Shown: positions 7,637-15,299, counted from the stretch's first letter. The stretch: 19,095 nt of DNA from UMGS172 sp964634675 (GCA_964634675.1 CAZWLH010000022.1:1-19095), one strand, 5' to 3'. Program-made: numbers and translations. Notes: generated by a model from the letters alone, not told the origin.

Positions 7637-8569
7637 TTATTTGCTGTCAAGTCCGAACGAACGGATAAGTCCGTCACGGTTGCGCCAATCCTCCTTGACC
7701 TTTACCCAAAGCTTGAGATTGCATTTGCAGCCGAAAAACTCTTCTATATCGTATCTTGCAAGACTGCCGATTTTTTTGAGCATCGCACCGCCCTTGCCTA
7801 TTATAATGCCCTTGTGCGACTCCTTTTCGCAGTAGATCACCGCCTCGGCCTCGATTATCGGCTCACCCGATGCCGTATCACGCTCAAAGAAGCGTTCAAG
7901 TCCGACCGCAACACCGTGCGGAATTTCCTTATCAAGCAGACGAAGCAGCTTTTCACGTATCATTTCGGCGACCATAACGCTGTCGGCCTGGTCGGTGACA
8001 TCGTCATCGGCAAAGAAGTGCGGAGCCGGCTTAACATATTTTAGCTGCTCCTCGAGAAGGTCGTATATTCCGTCGCCCGTTGCGGCCGAAACCGGTATCA
8101 CCGCCTGAAAATCATAAAGAGCGGAATATGCCGAAATAACCTCTAACAGATCGCTCTTGTCCTTGAGCAGGTCGATTTTGTTGACACAAAGCAGCGTTTT
8201 GAGCCGACGGCGCTTGATTTCCTCAAGCAGGGCAAGCTCGGCCTTGGGCATATTTTCGGGATCCAAGCGGAATTTCGGACAGGCTTCGACCACAAAGGTG
8301 ACCGCATCAACGTCGGAAAGTCCCTGCGTGACCGAATCCATCATCCGCTCTCCCAAGCGGTTTTTCGGTTTATGGAAGCCCGGAGTGTCAATATAAACCA
8401 TCTGGTCGTCACCCACGGTATGCACGCCCATTATGCGTGTACGCGTGGTTTGAGGCTTGTCCGATACTATCGCGACCTTTTGGCCGAGTATTCGGTTGAG
8501 TAATGACGATTTGCCCACATTAGGGCGGCCGACTATGGCGATAAACGCCGATTTTTGTTGGTTATTCAT
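7637..8569 (-). CDS. era: GTPase Era
   Basis: An essential Ras-like GTPase that binds the 3' end of 16S rRNA and helps 30S subunit assembly. The 310 residues match the family. The G motifs are all intact: G1 GRPNVGKS (14-21), the G2 region PQTTRTRI (39-46), G3 DTPG (61-64), G4 NKID (130-133), G5 near VSAAT. The C-terminal KH domain carries the RNA-binding loop GIIIGKGGAMLKKIG. The ATG has AAGGAAG 5 bases upstream. It lies 10 bases after ybeY; both gene products work on 16S rRNA and ribosome maturation, so shared expression makes sense. After era there is a 63-base gap plus the yqzL-like frame before recO. Confidence 0.98.
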   Translation of the reverse strand: MNNQQKSAFIAIVGRPNVGKSSLLNRILGQKVAIVSDKPQTTRTRIMGVHTVGDDQMVYIDTPGFHKPKNRLGERMMDSVTQGLSDVDAVTFVVEACPKFRLDPENMPKAELALLEEIKRRRLKTLLCVNKIDLLKDKSDLLEVISAYSALYDFQAVIPVSAATGDGIYDLLEEQLKYVKPAPHFFADDDVTDQADSVMVAEMIREKLLRLLDKEIPHGVAVGLERFFERDTASGEPIIEAEAVIYCEKESHKGIIIGKGGAMLKKIGSLARYDIEEFFGCKCNLKLWVKVKEDWRNRDGLIRSFGLDSK

Positions 8570-8579
8570 ATGTACTTCC

Positions 8580-9080
8580 TTAATTTATAAAAGTAACTTC
8601 TCTCGCAAGTCCCATTTTAACAAGCACGGTTTCTTCCTTCTCACGCATAGTCTCGGCCTCGATACCGCCGTTTACGTGGTCGTATCCAAGCAGATGGAGC
8701 ATTGAGTGCACAGTCAAAAAGGCCATCTCACGCTGGAAGGTGTGCCCGTATTCCTCGGCCTGTGCGGCGGCGTGCTCTACCGAGATGACTATATCTCCGA
8801 GCATTTTGGCACCTGTGGCGGGATTTTCGTCGTAAACGCCGTTTTCGCCCAAAGGGAATGACAAAACGTCGGTCGAACGGTCTATTCCCCTGAACTCGTT
8901 ATTCAGCTCATGTATCTGGCGGTCATCAACAAATGACACCTCGACCTCGGCACTGTCGCTGAAATTTTCGGTTTTGAGCACCGCAATGCAGGCACGGCGG
9001 ATGAGCATCCTTATTCCCGTGGGTATCTTGTATGCTTTTTGCTTGTTGACTATCGTAACCTTAACCTTATCTTTCTCCAC
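8580..9080 (-). CDS. ybeY: Endoribonuclease YbeY (16S rRNA maturation factor)
   Basis: A single-strand-specific metalloendoribonuclease involved in 16S rRNA 3'-end maturation and ribosome quality control. The product has 166 residues. The UPF0054 signature HSMLHLLGYDH (125-135) carries the three zinc-binding histidines (125, 129, 135). The upstream segment STDVLSFPLGE (about 69-79) is also family-typical. The start is GTG at 9080. AAAGGAG sits 8 bases before it, while the longer ATG version at 9110 lies before that site. The gene overlaps the end of phoH by 14 bases, which implies coupled translation, and era follows 10 bases after its stop. Confidence 0.95.
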   Translation of the reverse strand: MEKDKVKVTIVNKQKAYKIPTGIRMLIRRACIAVLKTENFSDSAEVEVSFVDDRQIHELNNEFRGIDRSTDVLSFPLGENGVYDENPATGAKMLGDIVISVEHAAAQAEEYGHTFQREMAFLTVHSMLHLLGYDHVNGGIEAETMREKEETVLVKMGLAREVTFIN

Positions 9081-10077
9081 TGTGCTTGCTCCTTTGCTTT
9101 TTCTCCTCATACTTTTCGTATGCTTTGATTATCTGCTGTACAAGTCGGTGACGGACAACGTCACGCTCGTAAAACTCCGATATCGCAATGTCGTCGACAC
9201 CCTTTAATATATGCAAGACCTCTTTAAGTCCCGAACGCTTTCCGTCGGGAAGATCGATCTGGGTTATATCGCCCGTAACGACCGCCTTCGAGTTAAAGCC
9301 GAGTCTTGTCAAAAACATTTTCATCTGCTCAGAGGTCGTATTCTGCGCCTCATCGAGAATTATGAAGCTGTCGTCAAGCGTCCTGCCTCGCATATAGGCA
9401 AGCGGTGCGACCTCAATATCGCCGCGCTCCTGACATTTTTGAAAGGTCTCCGCTCCGAGCATATCGAAAAGCGCATCGTAAAGCGGTCTCAGATAAGGGT
9501 CGACCTTTTGTTGGAGATCGCCCGGTAAAAATCCGAGCTTTTCGCCCGCCTCAACGGCGGGTCTTGTCAAAATGATTCGGTTGACCTGCTTTTTTCTGAA
9601 GGCCGAAACCGCCATTGCCACGGCAAGATAGGTCTTGCCCGTGCCGGCAGGCCCGACACCTATCGTTATTGTATTTTCGCCGATAGCCTCAACATAACGC
9701 TTCTGGCCGACCGTTTTTGCCTTTATCGGCTTGCCCGACGCCGTGATGCAAACGCACCCGTTGTCGGCCATTTTCGCCATACCGTTTTCGTCGCCCTCTT
9801 TGGCAAGTGAAATAAGATACCGAATACTTTGCTCGGTCACCGCTTCGCCGTTGCCCATAACGGTCAACAGTCCGTTTACGGTCCGCACCGCACGCTCAAC
9901 GCCCTCTGCACCGCCCGAGACCTTTATTTCGCCCGAGCGCATCGTAACCTTTACCGAAAACTCCTCCTCGATAAGCTTTATGTTTTCGTCAAGCTTCCCG
10001 AAAAGTCCGTAAATATATTCGATTCTTTCAACGTTTATGGTCTGCTCGGTCGTCATTTTCACACTGCCTTTTTGCAT
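9067..10077 (-). CDS. phoH: PhoH family protein (PhoH-like ATPase)
   Basis: A cytosolic P-loop ATPase of the PhoH-like group, suggested to act in RNA metabolism; it is often encoded beside ybeY, as here. The 336 residues contain a KH-like N-terminal segment (about 15-75), Walker A GPAGTGKT (142-149), and Walker B FIILDEAQN (238-246), followed by the sensor run VVTGDITQIDLP. ATG at 10077 is taken as the start, with GGAAG upstream. ATG at 10056 with AAAAAGG 10 bases upstream is a fair alternative, since the first seven residues are not conserved in kind. The gene overlaps ybeY by 14 bases. A promoter candidate (10108-10136) lies inside the 3' end of yqfD. Confidence 0.95.
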   Translation of the reverse strand: MQKGSVKMTTEQTINVERIEYIYGLFGKLDENIKLIEEEFSVKVTMRSGEIKVSGGAEGVERAVRTVNGLLTVMGNGEAVTEQSIRYLISLAKEGDENGMAKMADNGCVCITASGKPIKAKTVGQKRYVEAIGENTITIGVGPAGTGKTYLAVAMAVSAFRKKQVNRIILTRPAVEAGEKLGFLPGDLQQKVDPYLRPLYDALFDMLGAETFQKCQERGDIEVAPLAYMRGRTLDDSFIILDEAQNTTSEQMKMFLTRLGFNSKAVVTGDITQIDLPDGKRSGLKEVLHILKGVDDIAISEFYERDVVRHRLVQQIIKAYEKYEEKKQRSKHSGER

Positions 10078-10107
10078 TTAGGTATACTCTTCCAACTGTA
10101 CTTTACT

Positions 10108-10136
10108 ATTGTACATTATTTTTCACCTAAAATCAA
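10108..10136 (-). promoter_or_regulatory. Candidate sigma-A promoter of the phoH-ybeY-era-recO-mutS2 run
   Basis: On the minus strand, -35 TTGATT (10131-10136) and -10 TACAAT (10108-10113) are 17 bases apart, giving 4 of 6 and 5 of 6 consensus matches. The -35 lies within the last codons of yqfD. Transcription would start near 10101, 24 bases before the phoH ATG. Confidence 0.5.
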
Positions 10137-11291
10137 TATAAAATCCGACTTTGCGATATTTTCCCTGCATTTTAACCGTGCAGTAAGCCTTATTCCGTCG
10201 CTCAAAGTATCGATTTCCTTTATTTCGGAAAGAATTTCGGCATTTTCAAGCTTTGCCTTCTTCAGCTCTTCGAGCTTTTCGGCGGCGGCTGCCTCGGCCT
10301 GCTCGGCAGAAAGCTCAACCGTAACCTCTTCAAGTGCATAAAACACAGTCGAGGTTACCCTTATCGGCAGATATGCCTCTCCGTTTTCATAGCAGGAGAC
10401 CGAGCTTTCGGTTTCATAAAATCCCTTGACACTTCCCAAATAAAGCGGAATATCGACACCGAAGAACGAGACAGCACTCCTTTTCACGCTTTGTCCGCTG
10501 CGCACAAGCTCGGTGTGTGAAAACGGGACAAAGCAGGATATTTCACGTTCGGTCTCGGCTATGATCTTGCCCTCGGCCGTGCCGAAGCGATAGGCGCCGT
10601 CCCTAAACTCGGTCACTCCCGATACCAGAAGCTCACCTTTTTTCACGGTTTGACCGACCTTCACCGAAATGCTTCCCGAGGTCGCTTCAATCGCCGTTAT
10701 TATTCCGTCACGCTCCGCAATAAGGTTGCAGGGCTCCTTTTGCGGCTCCTTTTCCGAGATTATTTCGGAAATATTCACGGTCGCTCTGACACCCTCGATA
10801 TTTACCGACACCCATGCCGCCTTGTCAAACCTCAATGCAAGACGACTTTTAAGCCGACCGACGTCTATGTCCGACCGCCTCGCACCCTCCTTGAGGCCGA
10901 GCTCAGAGCATATCTGCTTTATCTCACTGTCTGTAATGCTTTGATTTCCGACGACTTTGACATTCCAAATAAAGCCCGACAGAATAAATAAGGCTATGAT
11001 ACAGCACACCGCTCCCACCGCAAAGCCTATCCTCAGCCTATGCCTTCTCATCAAAAAAGGTAGGCCGTGTCTTTCGGTCACACGTGTCCTCACTCGGTTT
11101 TTCCTTCGGCAGCCCCTTATTTTGAAATAATCCCCCACCGAAACAAAGGCTTTGAGCTTCGATTTGCTCCGGCTTATTCCCCACGCCGAAATGCCGTTTG
11201 CGGCAAGCTGATTCAGAAGCCTTTCGGGATAATCGCCGAGCATCTCAAACCCGACATAACCTCTTATATATCTCAAAAGCTCAATTATCAT
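10116..11291 (-). CDS. yqfD: Sporulation protein YqfD
   Basis: A membrane-anchored sporulation protein, mother-cell-expressed in Bacillus under sigma E. With ATG at 11291 it has 391 residues. The N-terminal cytosolic part holds the family run LLNQLAANGISAWGI. A single membrane span (about 85-108) is followed by a domain beginning WNVKVVGNQSITDSEIKQIC that resembles POTRA/FtsQ-like folds. A later segment, GIITAIEATSGSISVKVGQ, looks like a biotinyl/lipoyl-type hairpin. The earlier ATG at 11318 is less likely, as it would deepen the overlap with yqfC; the chosen start overlaps yqfC by 11 bases, suggesting translational coupling, though the nearby ribosome binding site (GGGG) is weak. Confidence 0.92.
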   Translation of the reverse strand: MIIELLRYIRGYVGFEMLGDYPERLLNQLAANGISAWGISRSKSKLKAFVSVGDYFKIRGCRRKNRVRTRVTERHGLPFLMRRHRLRIGFAVGAVCCIIALFILSGFIWNVKVVGNQSITDSEIKQICSELGLKEGARRSDIDVGRLKSRLALRFDKAAWVSVNIEGVRATVNISEIISEKEPQKEPCNLIAERDGIITAIEATSGSISVKVGQTVKKGELLVSGVTEFRDGAYRFGTAEGKIIAETEREISCFVPFSHTELVRSGQSVKRSAVSFFGVDIPLYLGSVKGFYETESSVSCYENGEAYLPIRVTSTVFYALEEVTVELSAEQAEAAAAEKLEELKKAKLENAEILSEIKEIDTLSDGIRLTARLKCRENIAKSDFILILGEK

Positions 11292-11583
11292 TTTGACCGA
11301 CCCCGAAATCAAACTCAACTGCGGTAATTCTTCCCCTTATTACCGCAGTGCTTTCGGTAAACGACGTTATCCTCAAGCCGTTACCCGACACCGTAACGCT
11401 GCCCTTGCCTATATTCAAAACGATCCTGTTATCGAAATAATCACCGACACCTCGGCAGCCGTCGACCGACATTTCTCTATCGGCGGCTATGCTTATTATG
11501 GGGCCGGAAAGCTCGGGAATATCGGAAAACAAACGCATTTTTCGCTTAGCTGTCCCGATATCGGGTTTCATTCTTTTTGACAT
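11281..11583 (-). CDS. yqfC: Sporulation protein YqfC
   Basis: A small protein of 100 residues of the YqfC family, always found just before yqfD in spore formers. It has no membrane segment and shows several short beta strands (for example RIVLNIGKGSVTVSG and TAVIRGRITAVEFDF), compatible with the beta-sheet fold of the YabP/YqfC group. ATG at 11583 is chosen, with AAGGAG 8 bases upstream; the earlier ATG at 11634 has no such site. It is the first gene of the minus-strand cluster. A possible sporulation-sigma promoter lies at 11604-11632. The gene is divergent from ylbJ, another sporulation gene, across 150 bases. Confidence 0.9.
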   Translation of the reverse strand: MSKRMKPDIGTAKRKMRLFSDIPELSGPIISIAADREMSVDGCRGVGDYFDNRIVLNIGKGSVTVSGNGLRITSFTESTAVIRGRITAVEFDFGVGQNDN

Positions 11584-11603
11584 ATCGCACACTCCTTTTT
11601 GAA

Positions 11604-11632
11604 TATTTATGAGCAAGGAATAAATTTCATTC
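11604..11632 (-). promoter_or_regulatory. Possible sigma-E-type promoter of yqfC
   Basis: On the minus strand, GAATGAA (11626-11632) and CATAAATA (11604-11611) are 14 bases apart. This resembles, but does not fully match, the mother-cell sigma-E pattern, whose -10 core is CATA. No sigma-A pair was found upstream of yqfC. The call rests on weak motif similarity plus the known sigma-E control of yqfC and yqfD in Bacillus. Confidence 0.25.
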
Positions 11633-11733
11633 ACAGCAATCCTTAAGCAACGTCGAAGGCAGCGAAATTATCCGTTCCGGTTGGATTTCAGCTTGTCGGT
11701 ACTGCTTAACAAGCTTAAACGGAGTGTGATAAA

Positions 11734-12816
11734 TTGAGTGCTGCTTTACGTCTTAAAAGCTTTGCCTTGCCGTTTTTCACGGTAGCTTCGGCAATACTGC
11801 TCATAATATTTTCAAACAGTGTCAAGAGCGGAGTCAAAAGCGGACTTTTACTTTGTGCCGACAGTGCCGTGCCGTCGCTTTTCCTTTTTACGGCGGTGTC
11901 TCTGTTTGCCGTTGAAAGCAAGGCTGCGAATATTCTCGGCCGGCTTATATCGCCGATAAGTAAGCGCCTGTTTCGCCTTGACGGAGAAAAAGCCACCGTG
12001 CTTCTTATCTCACTTGTCGCAGGATATCCCGTCGGAGCCAAGCTCATCGCTTGCGCCTTCGAAAAAGGCAAGCTTTCAAAAGCGCAAGCCGAAAGAATGC
12101 TTGCCTTTTGCGTTAACGCAGGGCCGGCCTTCGTCATCAACGCCGTCGGTGTCGGCACCTTAAACAGCAGATCGGACGGACTGAGGCTTTTTGCGGCAAT
12201 GCTTTGCACCTCACTTCTGTTTGCCGCCGTTGCGGAACGCTTGCCGAAAAGAGTCGAAAAAGCGGCAGTGCCGAAAATTGCCTTTGAAGCACCGCGGCCT
12301 TGCAAAATCCCTCGCCCACTCACCGAAGCCTTCACTCAGTCGGTGTCCGAAGCAGGCGGAGCCATGCTCAATCTTTGCTTTTTCGTCATTTTCTTTTCGG
12401 GTGCCGTCGGCGGGCTGTCGGAATTTCTGCCGGAAAGCTTGCAGGGCGCAGCCGCGTTACTCGAAATCACGGGCGGAATACGGCATTTCGGCCGTTCAGA
12501 GCTTCCGAAGCTTGCGTTTTTCTTGGGCTTCGGAGGTCTTTCGGTGATATTTCAGGTCGCCTCGGCCTCATCGGTATTCAAACCGAGCTTTCTGTCGATA
12601 ATCCTGCCGCGGCTCCTTCATGGAACGGTGTCGGCAACACTGATCGTCGTTTTTGATATGCTCTTTCCCCGATATATCGAGACCTCGACACGCCCGATCC
12701 CCTCTGTTCACCAAGGCTCGGCAAGCTCGGGAATGTCGGCGTTGTCGCTGATTTTTCTCTGCACCGTGATATTATGCTATGCCGAGCACGCATTTAGCCG
12801 AAAAAAACGGACATAA
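11734..12816 (+). CDS. ylbJ: Sporulation integral membrane protein YlbJ
   Basis: A polytopic membrane protein of 360 residues, of the nucleoside-recognition (Gate) fold group, needed for normal spore cortex formation in Bacillus. About eight hydrophobic segments are visible. The family core VAGYPVGAKLIACAFEKGKL (about 90-109) is followed by MLAFCVNAGPAFVINAVGVG (about 121-140), both characteristic of YlbJ; GGAVGGLSEFLPE lies in the second half. The start is TTG at 11734, with GGAG (11721-11724) 9 bases upstream. It is divergent from yqfC across 150 bases and is followed after about 42 bases by a YetF-type gene on the same strand. No clear sigma-A promoter was found upstream. Confidence 0.9.
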   Translation: MSAALRLKSFALPFFTVASAILLIIFSNSVKSGVKSGLLLCADSAVPSLFLFTAVSLFAVESKAANILGRLISPISKRLFRLDGEKATVLLISLVAGYPVGAKLIACAFEKGKLSKAQAERMLAFCVNAGPAFVINAVGVGTLNSRSDGLRLFAAMLCTSLLFAAVAERLPKRVEKAAVPKIAFEAPRPCKIPRPLTEAFTQSVSEAGGAMLNLCFFVIFFSGAVGGLSEFLPESLQGAAALLEITGGIRHFGRSELPKLAFFLGFGGLSVIFQVASASSVFKPSFLSIILPRLLHGTVSATLIVVFDMLFPRYIETSTRPIPSVHQGSASSGMSALSLIFLCTVILCYAEHAFSRKKRT

Positions 12817-12858
12817 TAGCTCTGCGAAAGCATTTATTAATAAGATCGGGTGATTTAA

Positions 12859-13566
12859 ACGGATTATTTAAAGGTCGCACTTTCAAGCCTTGCTTCGCTT
12901 GCGGTTTTGTTCCTGCTCGCCAAGCTTATCGGAAACCGACAGATGTCTCAGCTCACGCTTTTTGACTATATCAACGGCATCACCATAGGCTCTATCGCCG
13001 CCGAAATGGCGACCGAGCTTGAAAAAAGTCCTATTTTTCCGATAATCGCAATGATAATATACGGCGTGGCAACGGCACTTATTTCATATATCTGTTCCAA
13101 ATCGCAAGCCCTGCGCCGAATTTTTAACGGAAAGACCGCACTGCTTTACAAGGACGGCCGCTTCTTTCTTGACAGCTTCAAAAAGTCACGGCTCGATATC
13201 AACGAATTTATGACTCAATGCCGAATAAACGGTTTTTTCGAGCTTTCGGATATTGATTCCGCAATAATGGAGCAAAACGGAAAAATATCGTTTTTACCGA
13301 AATCGGGCCAACGTCCGGTGACTCCAGACGATATGGCACTGATAACCAAGCCTTCGACTCTGCCCGTAACGGTGATTCTTGACGGACGGGCGGTCGGGCA
13401 AAATCTGCTCTCACTCGGGATAGATGAAAAAGCGCTTATGAAAAAGGCCGCCGAGGCAGGCTTTCGGTCGCTCGAAAAAATCGCCCTTGCAACCCTTGAC
13501 CGAAGCGGAGAATTCAAGGCATACAAAAGCGAAATTTTGGCAAATGACAATGATATTTTTATGTAA
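12859..13566 (+). CDS. DUF421/YetF family membrane protein, apparent ACG start
   Basis: A DUF421 (YetF) membrane protein of about 235 residues; its function is unknown, but relatives in Bacillus are linked to spore membranes. After membrane spans near 3-22, 30-50 and 58-80, the core runs GKTALLYKDGRFFLDS, then LDINEFMTQCRINGFFELSD, then EQNGKISFLPK, all matching the DUF421 pattern. A C-terminal half-repeat (LPVTVILDGRAVGQNLLSLG) follows. The first ordinary start codon in frame is TTG at 12907, but it would cut the first span and lacks a ribosome binding site. The frame opens at 12859 with ACG, encoding TDYLKVALSSLASLAVLFLL, and GGTGAT (12849-12854) sits where a Shine-Dalgarno should. So either ACG is used or an ATG has mutated or been misread. 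Confidence 0.8.
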   Translation, partial: TDYLKVALSSLASLAVLFLLAKLIGNRQMSQLTLFDYINGITIGSIAAEMATELEKSPIFPIIAMIIYGVATALISYICSKSQALRRIFNGKTALLYKDGRFFLDSFKKSRLDINEFMTQCRINGFFELSDIDSAIMEQNGKISFLPKSGQRPVTPDDMALITKPSTLPVTVILDGRAVGQNLLSLGIDEKALMKKAAEAGFRSLEKIALATLDRSGEFKAYKSEILANDNDIFM

Positions 13567-13631
13567 TTTGGGCATAACAGATAATGTAACGGGACTCAAA
13601 GCCCGTCGCGCCGAGAAAGGGGTGTTTTATA

Positions 13632-13808
13632 ATGGAGCGTCGTAAAAATCCGACTGACAATTTCGATAACGGCTATAATGTCACCGAAAGCCGACTTTTC
13701 AAGTCTCTTCCTCCCTTTGTTCAGGAGGCAGTGGTACAAAGCTCGGCCGTCATTCGAAACGATGAAGAGCTGAAATCGGCGGCCGATGACCTTTTAAACG
13801 GTCACTGA
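13632..13808 (+). CDS. Small conserved-looking protein of 58 residues, unknown function
   Basis: A short frame with ATG at 13632, preceded by AAAGGGGTG ending 7 bases before the start, and stop TGA at 13806-13808. The product begins MERRKNPTDNFDNGYN and continues through SRLFKSLPPFVQEAVVQSS to an acidic end, DELKSAADDLL-like in character. It is soluble, has no Cys and no membrane segment, and looks like a disordered head followed by two short helices. I do not recognise a named family. Its well-placed ribosome binding site, the good coding texture and the terminator 18 bases after the stop support a real gene. It is probably co-transcribed with ylbJ and the YetF gene; a small stem (ACGGG and CCCGT) lies in the gap before it. 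Confidence 0.7.
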   Translation: MERRKNPTDNFDNGYNVTESRLFKSLPPFVQEAVVQSSAVIRNDEELKSAADDLLNGH

Positions 13809-13826
13809 AGGCTTTAAGCCAAAAAG

Positions 13827-13854
13827 CGGCACGAAGATTTAAGTCTTCGTGCCG
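13827..13854. terminator. Hairpin terminator between convergent units
   Basis: A perfect 11-base-pair stem (CGGCACGAAGA and TCTTCGTGCCG) has a 6-base loop. It is flanked by AAAAAG on the left and TTCCTTTT on the right, giving imperfect U-tracts on both strands. It lies between the 58-residue gene (plus strand) and the end of the glycosyltransferase operon (minus strand, stop at 13866). Confidence 0.8.
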
Positions 13855-13865
13855 TTCCTTTGAAA

Positions 13866-15299
13866 TTATTTTCCTATTCGGCTTATTCTCCACAAAGCAC
13901 TTCTCAAGTGACGGTAAAGTCCCAAAGACCAATGCTTGCAAAGGTATTTGATTATCGGAAATCTGAAAAATTTTTCGGGAGTATCATACATTATTTCGAA
14001 CTTAAACTCTGCGCCCGACAGCCTGCTCGGAGCATCGAGATCAAGCCGCAGCTGCGGATCGTTGCCCATAAAAACGATACTGTCCTTTAAGAACACACCG
14101 TTGGTTCGCATTTTGGCCGTCTTAAAGCCGACCCTTTCGCCCTTTTCGTCGGTCAGCACGGCAGAAAAGTTCTTCAGCGTGACCGTTCCGCTTGCGACCG
14201 GATCGAGCCTTAAAGCCTTTATGCCCTCATATTTTGAGATGTTGAGACATTTTGCGGTCCAACAACCGTTTTCACTGACGAATTCGAGCTTTTGAGGCTT
14301 ATGTGAACCGAAGCCCGAGCCGTCATCGACAAGGACGATAAGTTCCCTGATTTTTGCGTTATCGTTTCTCGGAGAATCGGCATTATACAAAAGTGAGCCG
14401 ATCTCGTCACTCGGAATGAGCAGTGCATTTTCGGAAAACTTATCTTGAATGTATTTATGGTTTTTCTTCCATTCACGGTCGCTGTGAAGCGTTGCCGAGC
14501 TTTCGACATTTATCCACATTCTGTAAATTCCCGTGACCTCGGGGACATCGGCAACACCGCATATAAAAGCGCACCGCATAAGGAAATCCCAATCCTCGGT
14601 CGTGGTGAGCGTTTCGTCAAAGCTTATGTTCAAAAGCTTATATACATACGACGGGAATGCAAGGCTGAAGGTCGGACAGTGATTCACCGAAAGCTGCTCG
14701 AGCATTTCAAACGGTGTGTAATAAACCGTTCTGAAGCCCGATACAGACGTTAGCACCGTTTCCCGACGTTCATTTTCCGAAACTCTCCAATCCTGTGCCG
14801 CACAGTAGGAATGAAATATCTTGCCGGCATTTTCCGGCTCTAACGAATGGAAGGCTTCGACCCAATTATCGAAAACTATGTCATCATCGTCAAGTATCGA
14901 GATATAACGGCCGACGGCCTCCTTAAAGCCTGCGTTCAAAGGCGTTGTGCGGTTGCCGCCCTTGACCTCGCGAAGCCGCACCTTGCCGCTCATATAGTCG
15001 GGCAGCTCGGATATAACCGTACTTACGGTGCTGCGGCCGCCGTCATCGAGGTTATGTCCCATAATAAGCACCTCGAAATCGAGGTCGGACTGTCCCGAAA
15101 GGCAAAGCAACGCCTCGGTCAAGGCCTCGGGACGATGTCCCTGCGTTCTCATTATTACCGAAAGGAACGGAGCATCGGGGAGCACCTCGCCGTCGCCCGA
15201 TAAAAACCTTTCTAAATTTTCCTTGCCCGATACGCTTTCCAGCTTTTCAAAATATCTGCGTACCAAGGCGTTTTTCGTGCGTTCGTTCAAGCTGTTCAT
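13866..15299 (-). CDS. Family 2 glycosyltransferase with C-terminal beta-rich domain
   Basis: Predicted to transfer a sugar from a nucleotide donor during synthesis of a surface polysaccharide, at the inner face of the membrane. A helical N-terminus (1-40) precedes a GT-A domain: PFLSVIMRTQGHRPEAL (44-60), then RTTPLNAGFKEAVGRYISIL, then the metal-binding acidic run DDDD (137-140), and TTEDWDFLMRCAF with the likely catalytic Asp. From about 310 to 440 a beta-rich segment follows (LRLDPVASGTVTLKNFSAVL), like the accessory domains seen in some rhamnan and O-chain glycosyltransferases. A basic, aromatic tail ends the protein, suggesting membrane contact. The ATG has AAGGAG 5 bases upstream, and that site overlaps the stop of the first glycosyltransferase, so the two are tightly coupled. 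The sugar is not known. Confidence 0.88.
   Translation of the reverse strand: MNSLNERTKNALVRRYFEKLESVSGKENLERFLSGDGEVLPDAPFLSVIMRTQGHRPEALTEALLCLSGQSDLDFEVLIMGHNLDDGGRSTVSTVISELPDYMSGKVRLREVKGGNRTTPLNAGFKEAVGRYISILDDDDIVFDNWVEAFHSLEPENAGKIFHSYCAAQDWRVSENERRETVLTSVSGFRTVYYTPFEMLEQLSVNHCPTFSLAFPSYVYKLLNISFDETLTTTEDWDFLMRCAFICGVADVPEVTGIYRMWINVESSATLHSDREWKKNHKYIQDKFSENALLIPSDEIGSLLYNADSPRNDNAKIRELIVLVDDGSGFGSHKPQKLEFVSENGCWTAKCLNISKYEGIKALRLDPVASGTVTLKNFSAVLTDEKGERVGFKTAKMRTNGVFLKDSIVFMGNDPQLRLDLDAPSRLSGAEFKFEIMYDTPEKFFRFPIIKYLCKHWSLGLYRHLRSALWRISRIGK

Noticed and set aside
11643..11718. TTAAGC and two GCTTAA copies between yqfC and ylbJ
   Set aside because: Six-base elements 55 bases apart are easily due to chance; no longer symmetry around them.
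11715..12335. 206-residue minus-strand frame opposite ylbJ
   Set aside because: It is a Ser/Ala/Lys-rich shadow of the hydrophobic ylbJ frame, without a ribosome binding site.
14510..14518. Exact DnaA box TTATCCACA
   Set aside because: Isolated within a glycosyltransferase coding sequence, with no second box nearby.
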